A DNA stretch of 64,000 nucleotides from Parasponia andersonii (Eukaryota; Streptophyta; Magnoliopsida; Rosales; Cannabaceae). Numbering within the stretch: the stretch's first letter is position 1; each line of letters opens with the position of its first letter. The stretch is taken from NCBI GenBank assembly GCA_002914805.1, contig JXTB01000341.1, positions 334,498-398,497 of the forward strand, in the 5' to 3' direction. Positions 34,438 to 47,900 of the stretch are shown here, piece by piece. A model generated the notes under the pieces. That model saw nothing but the letters and a program-made list of their open reading frames with translations, ran no database searches and was not told where the DNA came from. The position numbers were made by a program, and so were the translations under genes.

Positions 34438-35665
34438 ATTATGACAATAAGCTGGCTCGAGGCCATGATCTGATGACCCACTATGGCAATGCGACTCTGC
34501 TTATCCCAGTGGAACCGGTTCAGAGCCGAAGCGTCAAGTTGGCTTTGGAGGTACTTGGAGATGACTCATGTGTCCAGTGGAAAGAGGAGATAAAAGACCA
34601 TCCTCGGCATTATGTTCATCACCTGGGGATCCAGAACGGCATGAATATATCGGCAATCCCAGAGGATCTGAATACGATGCCCCCTCCAGCTCCTTAAGCT
34701 GCCCTGCCGACAGCCGTGGCTCAAACCTGTTTTCCTCTACAGAGGCTGCGCGAGGCTAGATATTATGAGTAAAAATGGGCAAAGCTCACACAGACCTAAA
34801 AATCAAAATATAACTCAGTACTTATTTGGCAGAAAAAATGGGGGAGGAGGGTTTGGAAATGCTCTCCGTTCATCCAAGAAGAGCACTACGCCCCTCTGAC
34901 GACGTACAGCCTAGAGTGAGAATCCCACTGCTTGTCCGACCTCGGCAGACCCCAGAAAATGTGGCACTCCGGAAGCGGCTGAAGGTAGAAAGTAGAGTAA
35001 GAGCTCCTTTTGGAGATGAGGGTGAGCTTGTAGGCATAGAAGACCACCTCCAGGTCAATATGCACGTCGAGGAGGATGAAGAACTGGTGGACTAGGGGAG
35101 GAAAAGGAAACTGCAGCCATTCTAGGTATTTTCTCCCCAGGACGATGGAGCCTTCGGGGGCGGAGGGGTGAATGTACCAGTCTACTGGGCCCTTGTCCCT
35201 TTGTAAGGTGACTCCACCAGAGAAGCAGAGCTGCCTCCTTAATGAGCCCAACTCAGAATCCGCGAAGGGACGGAGATTTTGACTCTGGTTCGGAGCCATT
35301 GTCGTGGATGCGATCGAAGAGGGCAGAAGTCTCGAGAAAAATGAGGACTCAGAAACCCTAAGATTCGAGAAGGTCAAAAATTTTGAAAGAAAGGAAGAAA
35401 TAACACTTGGGAATTTCGGTAAAGTAAGAAATGAGCGCAAGTAAGGTTTTTATAGAAGGGAAGCTGAGGAGTTTTCCCTAGAAGAGAACAATGTGAGGAA
35501 ATCAGAAGCGTTAGAATTTCAAAATTTGAAAAAATCATGCACTAATATCAGTAATTAGGGAATAATGACAGTAATGAGCCACGCGTACCCTTCGAATTGG
35601 TAGACTGGAGGCACGATTTCCCCACTTGATGGATGCGAATCCATCAAATAGGGAAATGGGGCAAT
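34438..35665 (-). pseudogene. Antisense ORF (gag-like/plant transposon-like) of a Tat-type gypsy element
   Basis: A minus-strand frame of 184 codons runs 35440-34886. After a Ser/Phe-rich start, the region MAPNQSQNLRPFADSELGSL (35298) leads to GRKYLEWLQFPFPPLVHQFF then YAYKLTL, and later LQPLPECHIFWGLPRSDKQW. This is the pattern of plant gag-like 'putative plant transposon' proteins. It lies just before, and antisense to, a plus-strand LTR, as the extra ORFs of Grande/Retand-type Tat elements do. A plus-strand frame at 34473-34697 (residues KLALEVLGDDSCVQWKEE) is not recognised. GC content is clearly higher than its neighbours. Confidence 0.5.
35646..35665 (+). promoter_or_regulatory. Polypurine tract of the Tat-type element
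   Basis: 'aaatagggaaatggggcaat' lies immediately before TGTAGGGCCC, where plus-strand cDNA synthesis would start next to a 3' LTR. Confidence 0.45.
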
Positions 35666-36420
35666 TGTAGGGCCCACTCCTAGATCATGTACCACATGGA
35701 CAATTAAGTAGCGGAACAGGTGGCAAGGGCACACCATCCAACACGTGTCCAGAAGGACCACTTAAAAGCCACATGAGTCGCACATGATACCATATAGACC
35801 CGTGGGTTGTCAAAGGCTAGGGTCAAATCCATCCCAGACCCTGGACAGGTTCAGCCTAATTTAATTCTTGCCTCGACAGCTGGGGGTCAGGAGCCTCAAA
35901 GGCCTTCCGCCAGAAAATCATTGGAGGCAGCGCACTATTCTAGACCTAGACAGGGCATTTAATACAATCTTGGGTAGGTGTATGCATTGGGCAGACCATC
36001 CTAACAGGACGGCGGTTGTCAAGATCTCACCCCCACTAGGCTTGAGCCATAGGGGACAACAGAAAGCAGAGCACGACGATGCAAGGGAAATTATGGTAAC
36101 CACAGCCCATGATTTCTAGAGTAAATCATGATGAAAAAAGATACTCGATCTTGGGATTGAGGGCCAAAAGGTTCTCAGTTCTAGGACTATATATATATGA
36201 GTCATACGTCCTCCTGAAATGGAGATATAAAGAGATATATAAAAATTTATAAGGAAGAGAAAAACTTAATCTTTGCTACTTAATCTCAGGAGTAAATATC
36301 TAACTTAAGCATCGGAGAGTCTTTGCAGGTGGCCACCCCCGCCTTTTCGATCCGACTTGAAGTTAAAAGCACTCTGGGATAGCGAGGATATGTGGACAGC
36401 TGGTAAGAACTGTACCAATA
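35666..36420 (+). repeat. LTR of a Tat-type Ty3/gypsy element
   Basis: Starts TGTAGGGCCC after a purine-rich tract. It holds a TATA-like 'actatatatatatgag' (36186) and the phrase 'aacttaagcatcggagagtctttgcaggtggccaccccc' region (36302-36342), recognisable from plant Tat/Ogre-like LTR ends. The right boundary near 36420 is approximate because LINE sequence follows at once. Confidence 0.55.
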
Positions 36421-36429
36421 AATGCTATT

Positions 36430-38380
36430 ATAGATCTTGATAGTCAACTCTCTATTTGCTCTTCAATGCTCAAAAACTGGAGTGCAAAGGAGTTTGTTCT
36501 GTTAGGAAAGTTGTAGGAAACATTAGGAAGCAAATTAGGCATATTTATAAAAATGGTGAAGCAATGAACAGGATGGAAGAAGTGAGACAACTTGAACATT
36601 CTTTAGAGGATGCTTTGTTGAAAGAGAGGATGTATTGGCGACAACGATCAACGGCTGATTGGTTGAAAACAGGAGATAAGAATATGAAATACTTCCACAA
36701 TAAGGTCTCAAGCAAGAAAAAGAAGAATTGAATTTCCAAGATTAAAGACATCAATGGTGTTTGGTAAGGTGAGTCTGATGACATAGTTCGGGTACTAGAA
36801 GATTACTTTTTTGACATCTTTTGATCCTCTAGGCCTAGTAGTTCAACACTTCGTGAGAATACTAGGTTCTTACATATGCATATTTCAGCAACTGCAATAG
36901 TTAGATTTAATGCCCCATTTACTTCTGATGAGATTACTGCGGCTTTTTTTCAAATGGGACCAACTATAAGGCACCTGGTCCTGATGGCTTCTATGCTATC
37001 TTCTACCAGAAGCATTGAAGTGTAGTTAGACCTAGTGTTTGCCAAGCCTGTCTGAGTGTTTTGAATAATGGAAAATTGGTGCGCTCCTCTCAATTCTACA
37101 AATATTGTGCTTATTCCAAAGAAGAAGGATTCAAAGACAGTTGCTGATTTTCGCCCTATTAGTCTATGTAATGTAGTTTACAAACTCATTACTAAGACAT
37201 TGGCTAATCGGATGAAGGTGGTATTAGATGGGGATATTTCTAAAAACCAACGCGCCTTTGTACCATGTCATTTGATCACAGTTAATGCCATTTTTGCCTT
37301 TAAGTTGTTACAATCCCTTTACAAAAAGAATAACAGGGACAAGGGCTTTATGGCTCTCAAGCTCGACATGAGCAAGGAATATGATCGTGTTGAATGGAAT
37401 CTTCTTAAAGTGTGATGATTAAAATGGGATTTGGCCCTATTTGGATTTCTTGGGTTATAGATTGTATATCGATTGCCTCCTTTTCTTTTGTGCTAAATAG
37501 GAAATCGCATGGTCTAATGCATCCTTCTAGAGGACTATGTCAGGGGTGTCCGTTGTCCCCTTATCTATTTCTACTCTATGCTGAGGTTTTTTCATCACAC
37601 TTGTATGAAGCAGAAAGAAATTATGATTTACTAGGTTTTCGTTGTAGCCACAATTCAATTAGAGTTTTCCATCTCTTCTTTGTTGATGATAGCATTGTTT
37701 TTACTAGAGCAAATTGACATGATGTTGTTTCTTTCAAGTTGATTCTGAGTCATTATGAATTGGCTTCGGGACAGAAAATAAATATGGAAAAATCAATAAT
37801 CACTTTTATCCCTAATACTAAGAATGATATTAGGGCAGTGATTATGAATTGTTTGGGGCTATCAAGCACTTCCTCACATGATAAGTATTTAGGACTTCCA
37901 TCCGTTATTAGGCGCAATAAAAAGAAAACATTTGAGGGCATTAAGGATAAGTAGGAAGTGAGTTAAGGCTTGGCGCAGAGGTCTCTTTTTCACAGAACGG
38001 AGGGAAATTCTTGGTAAAGATGTACTCCAGTCTATTCGTACTTATGTGATGAGTCTATTCAAAATTCCATCTGGCCTTTGTGATGAAATTCGGTCTCTCT
38101 TTATGGATCTTTGGTGAGGTAAAAAGTAGAATCTTCGAAAAATAGCTTGGATTAAATGAGACACTCTTTATTTACCAAAGTCTAGAGGAGGTTTGGGTTT
38201 TCGGGAGCTTAGTCTCTTCAATCAAGCTCTCGTGGCGAAGCAAGGTCAGAGTGTGCATATGTCTCCATCTTCATTATTTAGTCGTGTGTTAAAAGGTAAA
38301 TATTTTCCTAACATCACCTTTCTTCAAGCTTCCAATAATCAAGGTTCGTCTTGGTTGCCATAGCGGTGTATTATTACAGT
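36430..38380 (+). pseudogene. LINE reverse transcriptase, 5'-truncated and decayed
   Basis: ORF2 after the endonuclease: EDALLKERMYWRQRSTADWL then KTGDKN (36605-36690). The RT core follows: STNIVLIPKKKDSKTVADFR then PISLCNVVYK (37090-37185), ALKLDMSKEYDRVEW (37350; Asp of motif A), GLCQGCPLSPYLF (37540), and the catalytic box as FVDD (37680) instead of F/YADD. Then GQKINMEKS and KYLGLPSVI (37770-37905). The frame is broken at about 36728, 36760, 36965, 37405, 37717 and 37953. Similarity fades at about 38380 in 'SSWLP' without a poly-A tail. Confidence 0.8.
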
Positions 38381-38389
38381 ACTAGATCA

Positions 38390-39590
38390 TCTCCAACTCT
38401 CTTTCAAAGTTCGAACCCTATTGTCTCTTCTTCCTCTTTTATTTTCTTTCTTTTTAAAAAAAAAAAAAAAGAAAAAGAAAATATTTTTTTCCTCCTCTTT
38501 TTCTTTTATTTTCTCTCTTTCTCCTTTCCCTTGTTTTTCTTTTATTTTCTCTCTCTTTTTTTAAAAATAAAATGTTTAAGATTAAAATAGAAAAGAAAAA
38601 AATAAAAAGCACATAGTGGTAAATTTACAAGAAACTAAGTAACATCTTGTGATCATATTCGATATCTATTCAGTTTCCAAGTAGCATAAAAATTAAGGAG
38701 CAACTTGGATATTAATTCTCTCTCAGACTGAGCAAGAAAATGGACATGTTTGTCCTTTAAAAAAGGTGATCCAGTTGCCAATGTATTACAACTCCCGAAA
38801 CCTGAACGACGCTCTCAACAGAACAAGTTTAATAAAATTATCCTAATTTAGGTGCACAAACATCAACATTGAGTGCAAAGATACTTTAAATGCCTGTGTT
38901 TCTATATATAGATTTCTTGCTAATTATGGAGTTGGTCAATTTAAGTGCAATACTCATGATTAGAATGCCTTAGAATTGCTAGGTATTACTTGTTATTAGT
39001 TGTATTTAATATTATTTAATTTATATAGCATTTGTGTCTAACATGATTCTAGGTAATAATAATGTCCAATAGTGCTTGATCGACGTATATATACCCTGAT
39101 ATAAAAATTATAACGTAAAGTTTATATTTACTTCATGTTGAGAATTTTGTTTGTCATTTTACATTTCATATTGAGTATACTATTAATCTAATTGTCTTAC
39201 ATGCCAACTAAAATTTTTGTAGATTCTTAAAATAATAAAAAGGTGTAATTAATATAATCTAATACATTTATTTGAAATTATTTAAATAAGTAATTATTGT
39301 TATTAATATTATTAATATTAAATTGACACAATGTGGCATTTAATTATAATATATATAATATAAGTGTTGTATGTAAAATAAATCATTTATGACATTATTT
39401 TATTTTTGAATTTAATATAACATATATATGCATATATTAATATTTAAATGGAAATTAGATGTATATACATATTTGTTAAAGTAATTATCAAATGAAAAAA
39501 AATGTTGTCGTTCTTAATTGTGTGATTTTATCAAATAAAAAAATTTAAAAAAAAAAAGAAAAAGCTATAGTTTAATTAATAGGGTTTCAA
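38390..39590. other. Low-complexity pyrimidine tract and AT-rich spacer
   Basis: 38430-38570 is almost pure C/T broken by an A15-like run; it explains the Phe-rich ORF at 38351. The rest is AT-rich with no recognised feature. Confidence 0.5.
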
Positions 39591-39599
39591 TTATATATA

Positions 39600-41987
39600 T
39601 ATTGATATTAATGTTTATGTTTCTATTCTTCTCTAAACTCTAAACCCTAGGTACCTCCATTTTTTTTCCCTTTCTTCTAAACTTCAACACATATAGAAAC
39701 TCTCTAAGCATCATTATTCATCTATTTCTCCATCTTTCTAATCTCCAAGAGAAATCAAATCTAAGAATTACAAGATTTTTGTCACTATTATTTGATTTAT
39801 GGGTAAAATCTCTACATATATTTTTTTTGATTTACTTATTTTTATTTAGGTATGATAATGAGCCTTAATTGACTGTATTTACGTGATTAAATATAATTTT
39901 ATTGATTATTTTGTGATTTTAATATTCCTTAGTATAAATATATCACTGTTTTATTTTCTCATAAAGCTGATCTCAGTATTCTATGAATTTTTATAAATAG
40001 CTCAAACTTGATTTTCTTACTCTTCTTTTTTGTAGATATTACTGGAGATGTTTAGTTTAATCTCAAAAAATTTTAAAACTAATAGTATTTTAATTAAATA
40101 ATAATAAATTTTTAATTATATGTTATCAATGTTGAAAATCTGTCAATAAACATTGTTTTATGATTTCAGATTTTATATTATTTTTTAGAGCTCTCCACGA
40201 TTTAATATTTGTAGTATATATTTCTAGATATGTTATATGGTCACCGTAAAATTTAGAGGTGGTATTTCTTAATGGATTATTGTTCATAATTTTCTTAGTT
40301 TGTATGTACTGTTGTAATTGCTACTGATAGTTTTGTAAAAAAATGGTTGTAAATTATGAATAATTAGTTAACGTCACTTTTTTAGCCAATAAAAATTTCA
40401 AATTATTTTTTTATATGTCTAATATGCCTTTAAAAAGTTTCAATATAAAAATATATATGTAGTAGGAGAAATAAATCGTTTTGTATTTGTTAGTTAGATA
40501 ACAAATGAAATTGACAAAATTATATGTTTAAACTCTAAAAATGCAAAAATATTATTTCTAAGTTTATTTTGTGATTTCTTTTAATTTTTTATGGTAAAAT
40601 AATTTATTAAGAATATTTTTGTGAAATTTTACATCAAATTGATAGGTGAATCATAGATATAATTTTTATACGAGGTATTATCAGTTTTGGTTATTATTTT
40701 TGTATTAATTTTTGGAGTTCCAAACTACAAGCATATTCTATGAAATTAATTGTGATATTTTTGTATGAGATGTTGGTTATATTATATATTTTATATTTTC
40801 ATTTTTATACATAAATTATGTTCATATTAAGTGCATCAAAAATAAAATAATCTTTCGAAAAATTTCATTGGAATAAGAAAAATGAATTAAGTAAATTTGC
40901 ACTTATACTACTCATAATGTAGGCAGGGTTCGTAAGTCATGACTACTTGGAGGATATTCTCACTTTTTTTGATTCTTTATTTTGCTTGGACTTAAGGTAA
41001 GTAAACCATACTTAACTGTTCTAATTGTTTATGTGTTTATATTGTTTAATTATGTATTGTATGTATTTTACGTAGAAATTGATAACATATAATATATTAT
41101 TTTATGTGAGGCATGATCATTCATATATATGATATTATCTTATAAAATGGAAATGTTCAAAAGAACAAAAGTTTTACAATAGAATGATTATTCTAAACGT
41201 TTAATGAAAGATTTTGAAAAGTAAGATCTTAAAGAAATTGGTGTGTGTCTATGTCTAGAAGGCTAAGGGAACAGAGGATACGGGGACTGGTGTATTCACT
41301 AAGGATAAATGATAATAAACTGTATTAGGGAAGGGCCCCATATGATTTTGACTTCGGGGACAATAGGCCATTTTTTGAGATCGTTAATGTGTGTGTGACT
41401 ACATAGGCTAGGTGCACTTACTTTATACCTCTAATATAGTTCTACCAAGGAGTCAGTAGTAAAGTAAGAACTGCTTCAGCAATCACGGTCCACTGGTTAC
41501 CAAAAGCTTAAGTATTATACTGAGTACTCCCATTGATTATAATGAAAAGTCTTCAAAGTTTTACAAAGGTCACAAAGAACATATTTTAAAAAATAACTAA
41601 AGCATGTCTCATTAATTATGTATATTATGGCTTACTTATCGGGCCTTTAGCTCATTATAGTATTTAACATTTTTTATATGATGAATAGTAGGATAGCGAA
41701 TGGTAATGATGAAGTGACTTAGCAATATGGCGGTCTAGTGGTCTAGATTTTAATTGAATAAATATTTTTTAATCCTTATTTTCAGTTCATGACATTTTAT
41801 ATTTTTAGAAGTTTTTCTTTAGATTACAAAACTTTCAAATTATTATTAGTTATTTCTTTATGAATTTAATAGAGACTTTAAATGAGATATCTATTTATTA
41901 AATATATATATGTATTCTGTATTTTTTTTATGTTTCAAGGAATTTAAAAATAGCTAATATACTTAGACTAACGAGGTGTTACATTAA
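39600..41987 (+). repeat. Possible gypsy solo LTR
   Basis: It has the internal order of plant gypsy LTRs: a leader with 'aaaccctaggtacctcc' (39644), a long AT-rich middle, 'cttaaggtaagtaaacc' (40992), a block of 'ggggactggtg...gaagggccccatatga' (41280-41350), 'gggcctttagctcatt' (41641; compare 9040), and an end 'cgaggtgttaca' (41970). No ORF. The left end is not defined. Confidence 0.3.
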
Positions 41988-43240
41988 GTGAGTTAAGGAA
42001 CAACTCTAGGTGGTGCCTTATAAGTTATAATAAACTGAAAATATAGAAACTACTTTAAGACTGTAGGGTCCACTAAGTTTAGGATAGTACTAATAGAAAT
42101 ATAAAATAGTTAAAACATTGAAAATGTTAGCCACTTAATCAAAAAGATTTCTATGTAAGATTATTTAAGGAAATAGTTCATTATCATTGCTGACATTCCA
42201 TAAATAATATTGTGCAGCTTTAATTAACAGTAATTGATAACTTTTATTGATTATTGTATTTCCATAATCCTATTGAGGATAGAAATAACTAGTTTAAGCT
42301 TTTAACCTGTGAGAAATCTAAAATAACTGGTGACTTCACTTTACTCTAAAATTATAAAGTGTTGATCAAAGCATTTAATATTATATTGTTCTCATGCTGC
42401 TAATTAAGAGTGCTTGATGGTTTATTTGCAGCTTCTAATAGCGCTTGAGAGAGACATCATGTTACTATACGCTTGAGAGAGACATTATGTTACTATGAGC
42501 TTTTGGTGTACTGCTTTATTAAGTATGTTGATTCAATTAAATTTAATGAAGCATTTAGTTATATTTCTGGTTTGACTGTAAATGTCTAGCATAAAATATA
42601 AATAAGTTTGTTGCCGACCATGCTTCCCTACGAAGGTGCTTGGTGGTATGAACGTAAATCTATGCCTCTAGCCATTTGTTTCAAAATATTCTATATTTGC
42701 TGCAAATGAAAAATAAATTAATATTCTTTCGAGAAAAAATATTTAGATATCTCTTCTGCATATTAAGACAAGTATTAAATACTCCTACGATTTTAATTAA
42801 TCACTACACCGCTCCTATGTAAATTCCAGACTAAGTCACTAAAAATGTCTCAACTGTTCTTATTAGGAGCAAAAATTTAGTGTCCATTTTTGCCCTGAGC
42901 CCTTCTAGGTGGCAATTTATTAGTCTATTACCATAAAACTAATTCTAGTACAACCAAACTCTAATAAGAATATTTATATGAGAATTTTTAATTCAACAAT
43001 ATTCCCACGCTAATCCTCACTATAGATTAATACCCCCACGCCAATCCTCACTATAGATTAATATTTCCACGCCGTAGGATAATTTAATGCAGCAATATCC
43101 TGCGCCAATTCTCACCAAAACCCAAATTCGTGTCTGAGAGTGGATTAGGTCCTTAGGATAGAAAACAAAACTTCCCCAAATCATTGTTCAAATAAAACTT
43201 CCAAAAATAAAATTATATTATACATAGACAGAGTACAAAT
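41988..43240. other. Spacer with two short tandem repeats
   Basis: CGCTTGAGAGAGACAT(C/T)ATG then TTACTAT is repeated in tandem at 42442 and 42470 (28 bp). CCCACGC(T/C)AATCCTCACTA then TAGATTAATA is repeated at 43004 and 43035 (31 bp) with a partial third at 43066. No gene seen. Confidence 0.6.
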
Positions 43241-43243
43241 AAA

Positions 43244-44894
43244 GGGGTTATATCAAGGATCCCAAACTTTCCCTCATGTCTTATTTAAGTCTCCAATCTT
43301 TCTTTTTTAGCCTTTAACTCCCCAACCTTTTGTTTTTGTTTAACATTAGTCTTTTTTACTCGTTTCTATTCTATCTAAATGCTCCTTTAAATATCACCTG
43401 CCACGCACGTGTTCGCTCAACCAGGAGTATAACCTGAAATAAAAGGAAAGAAAATAAAAGAAGAACAGTTGAGTTCGTCTTCTTCATTCAGAACTATTTT
43501 CATTAATATTTACTACTGTGTTAGTTAAAAGTTGTAACATTTTTTTTTTCTTTCTAATCTATAGTTTTGAACCCAGATCCTAGGGGCTAGGACTGCTTCA
43601 TTACCCTCATCTCTCTCCAACCACATTGACATGATATTTCTCATCAAGTGTACTATCTCTGAAGTTTACAAAATGTTGAAGAAGAAAATGTTTGATAAAC
43701 GAGAAGGATTTGATAATGTTGTTTGGATGCACCAGATGATGTTGCAAAATAGTTACCAAATTTTCCACTACTATAAGAAGTTAGCACTTGACGAGTCTCT
43801 TTGACTAACTAGCAATAAACAAAATACCCTGTTTGGGAAGATAGATAACTGAGGAAAATGCAACGACAATTGAATAAAAGTCATTTTGATCTTTGAGGGC
43901 TGCCAAGTAGATATTTATAGAGCAAATGAACTCTAGCTAGAGAATATTCTCTACAATTTAGATAACATAAATTCTTTACAAGGAAATGATGATTCATTTA
44001 TCACTACTAACGGGTATGGTCAGATTTGGGACATTAATGCAAATAAAATTTTCATCTTATGTTTAATGAGGAGAAAATCAAAGAAAAAAAGAGCTTGGGC
44101 TTCAAATTTTAATTCATTTGTTTTAAATTTACCAGGTTTCTGACATAATAAGAGCCACAATTTGATTATTTTCATAATAACTGAACAGAGTATTGTTCAC
44201 AATCTTCATATAAACTCATAGACGCATAACATGACATATTAGATGCTCAAAGAATATAAGTCAGTCTTTCAATCCTTGAATTTACAATCTCTTTAACCAC
44301 TAAATATTTTCTCAATTTCTTCTTATAAGACCTCTTAATTTTGGCCATGAAGATGCCAAATCACAATGAATAAAAGAGCTCAAAATATAACTGTCAAATT
44401 CGGTTTTTTTTTGTTTTAACCTAGTCCACTAGCAAATAGAAAAAGCCTAACTACACAATACACACAACTTGTTCGTAAAAAATCCAAATCGAAATAACAA
44501 AGCAATAGCAGAATATATATATATATCCATACGCATAGAACTAAAGGCTGAAGCGGTGAACTTCCCAAGCAGAAACGAGTCTGGTGAAAATTCCAGAGAA
44601 AGAAGACAATTTGAAGTTGAGCTGTGATTCTCTGTGGATATGGCTACTTTAGCTTTCTGCAGGTGCCGAAATGGCTATTGTTTTGAGGCATCTGTTTTAT
44701 TTCCCTGGCTATACCCTCGGTTGAGTGAACACGTGCTTGACATGTGATATTTAACAGAGCATTTTGGATGGAAATGAAGAAAAAGGACTAACGTGAAACA
44801 AAAATGTAAGAATGAGGAGTTAAAAGCTAAAAAAAAAAAAAAAAACTTAAATAAGACATGAGGGAAGGGTTGGGGAACAAGGTGATATAAACCC
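43244..44894. mobile_element. Transposon-like element with ~190-bp inverted repeats
   Basis: 43244-43436 and 44703-44894 are reverse complements over about 190 bp. Shared blocks are GGGTT(T)ATATCA, TTCCCTCATGTCTTATTTAAG, TTTAACTCC, TAAATATCAC.TG and GCACGTGTTC(A/G)CTCAACC. Long inverted ends with no transposase suit a non-autonomous Mutator-like element, but I found no matching 9-bp flanks (the edges are blurred by G and A runs). The 1.27-kb interior includes a 58-codon frame and TATA-like AT runs near 44514. Confidence 0.6.
43630..43806 (+). other. 58-codon ORF inside the inverted-repeat element
   Basis: ATG ATA TTT CTC... reads MIFLIKCTISEVYKMLKKKM then FDKREGFDNVVWMHQMMLQN and ends YKKLALDESL-stop. 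The mixed charged and hydrophobic composition is more protein-like than its AT-rich surroundings. No family recognised. It could be a captured exon or chance. Confidence 0.25.
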
Positions 44895-44924
44895 TTGAAA
44901 TGATAAACATAAAGCAACAAAACA

Positions 44925-47900
44925 TTAAGTAAATAAATTTGATTGGTGAACTTCTATTAAAGCAGAAGTAATTGGAGAAAGAGTAGCTGTATAAGAACCA
45001 TCGGAGTATTTCAAGGCTTTCAATAAACCTGAACGCGATTGAGGAGCAACTAAGGCTTCCGGGATACCAAAAGCATAACTTGCCTCTTTCAAGCCTTCAT
45101 CTGCTGCAGCTTGAATATCAGGCTTCTCATTCACTACTTCTACAGCAGCATTCAAGGCTGTTGAGGTAGGTTCTGTTGAAAACCTGCAAATCAACAGATC
45201 AAGTCAATCTACCGGCTTGCATAATAATGCTCACAGCTCCAAAGACACTCTTAAACGTAATCAACTTTTCTGCTCAACTTAAAATGGTTAGCTGAAATTC
45301 AAAACCTTGGTAGTAAAGGATTTATGCAAATAGCTAAGCCCAAATGGAGAACAGGCTTGGGATTTTACGTGCATTATCTTTCAAACCAGATGAAGAGGGG
45401 TGTTTTTAATGGCCAGATGCCAAACAAGACAGCTCTATAGATAGTACTAGATATTTGAACTCAAAATGTGCCATTTGTTAAAAAAAAAAAAACAGTGCCA
45501 TCTGATGAAAAATTCGAAAACAATATGTTTTACCATACCTTGCCTCGAAGCTTTTCCCTTCTGAGCCCATTACAGCACATATACTGCAAATAATCCATGG
45601 TGGTATATATGCATCCTTAATTTCTACACTAGAGCAGAAACCTGAAGGTATGCGTTGGGATTCATTATTCACGGTAGATACTTTGTCCGAAGTTGAAATA
45701 TGCTCTGCTCTCTTCAACTCCATGCATTTTACCTGCACAAAGCATATTTGCATAAAAACGTGCAGAATGGACAAAGCAGTTTGCCACATGACTCAAGGAT
45801 CTGAATCATTCATATAAAGAAGAAACACCCTGCAATCTGCATAACTAAATATGCTATTAATGGTCTCAGGAAAGGATATATGTTAATAAATATGTTCTGA
45901 AAAAAGTTATACCCCTAGAAAATACAAGTAATCATAAAGGAAAGTGAAAAAGTAAGCTAAATATGCATTCTAGGTTTCGTGCGTGTGAGTGTGCATGTGT
46001 TAGTGTGTGAGAGTGAATGTGTGTGTGCACGTGTGTGTGTGTGTGTGAGTGTGAGAGAGATAGAGAGAGCATCCTAGACACTGAGGGACAGAATTATGGG
46101 ATAAAAAGATTTAGCTTTCAACATGTCAATAGAACGAGAAATTCAATTTAAAATGAAATCCTAGAGACATGTATTACACCCCACCTCAGGAGCAGAAAAG
46201 GCAGCATTCTGAAATGGCAAAGGTGAATACAGTAAAGGAACATCCATTCCTGCCAAGGCAGTCAAAAAAGATCTGATCGCAACAAATGGATGTTAGACCG
46301 GTGAAACAACAAACGAACTAGAAATAGGTATTTAATCAGATTAGCCAGATTTATCTGGAAAGGAAGTTGCACAGATAGTAGAGAATTGTCACATTTTCAT
46401 ACCTATAATTTAACAAGATATCATATAAACCATGTGCATTCTTGTTGCCATTGAAAACCAGCAAGGATTCTGGTGTATTATCAATATCAGATGAGGAATT
46501 CAGTCGTCGAGTCTGCATTAATTTTCAAAAAGAAGCACCACAACACGTTAAGAGGTAGAAAAATTCAAAATTTGGCCAGCATAATAGCCCATTAGACAAA
46601 CAGCAACTGAAACTGGATTGAACTCTTTTGAACACAAATAAGAACGTACTACAACCCGAAAACACACATACACAGCAGACCAACCTGGCCCAAATTCTGC
46701 TTCTCGATCTCTGAGAGCTCAACAAGATCTTCAGTCGTTACTTGCTCTACTTTGGAATGGCAGAGAGGCATAGAGAAACAAACATCCTAATAAAAACAAT
46801 ATAAAATTAATAATATACGACAGATATTGTATGATACTCAAAGATAGGAATCTGGTATATAAGTTCCAATCCTCAACCCCCATGAATGAATAAAATGCAC
46901 TTCCACACACATAAGAGAGAATTTATTTTCTGCAACAGCATGCCCCAACTTTCCAAGAAAGAAACAAGTAGAGGAAATTGCTTTGCCTGAGAGGATGGAA
47001 GTGACGCAAAGAAAGATTTTTTTAAGTAAATTTCGAGGAATATGCACAAGGAAGAGTTAAACAACAAGTAAGAAAAGGCAACCACAGCACTCAGAAAGGC
47101 TACATTTAATCTCAATGTGCCACACATCAAACTAGGTGATTAACAAGACAGCAATCACACTGCCCACCAGGGATCCCCATTATTTCAATTTCCAGGAGTA
47201 AAAACTCCTAGTAAGAAGCCATATTGCCATCGCCAAAGTAAAAATAAACATCATCAAAGAAACCTTCTTTAGAAGTTCTAAAAGAGCTAATCCTATTAGT
47301 TATTCGCACCAGATTTAACAGCAAATTTTGATGATTCGTTATTAAGCACAAAAAAGAAGTATATATACAGAATAATCATTTTAATGCAGAGAACAGCTAG
47401 TTTCCCACAAGATATCCCAATCAATAAATTCCATATAACAAAGTATTCTATTACCTGGTTTAAGAACAGAAATAGAGACATGACTTACATGCTCTCTCAA
47501 CAATGCCCGCAAGCTTCTTGTTGACTGGGATATATAAGCATTGCACAAGCGTTTGATTCTCCCCATGCCATCACAACCAGTAAACATCACCACAAAATGT
47601 GGAGTACACACTAAAGTAATTCCAATAAAAAGAGCTGATTAACGTAGTGCCGTGTTGAGAAAACACCAATCAGGTCGAGAAATTGGAAACATATTGTGCT
47701 TTACAACTTCTTAACATATGGCGAGGGGCATAAACTAAAATTAGACATTCTCTTTTGAGCATAAAATATATAACTACTAAAAAACAATACAAAACTATAA
47801 TCTAACAGATCTTAGCAGAGTTTTCAAATCTACTCTAGCTGATGGTACAAACTATGACTCATCATATAGCCTGAGATCCATCACTGTTTTGATAACTGTT

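Noticed and set aside
44675-44920. 81-codon minus-strand ORF just after the DONSON stop codon
   Set aside because: It lies in the inverted repeat of the transposon-like element and its Phe run is the poly-A tract read in reverse.
46021-46070. GT/GA-rich tracts and other short repeats as a CRISPR-like array
   Set aside because: Simple microsatellites in a plant intron; no spacer-repeat structure.
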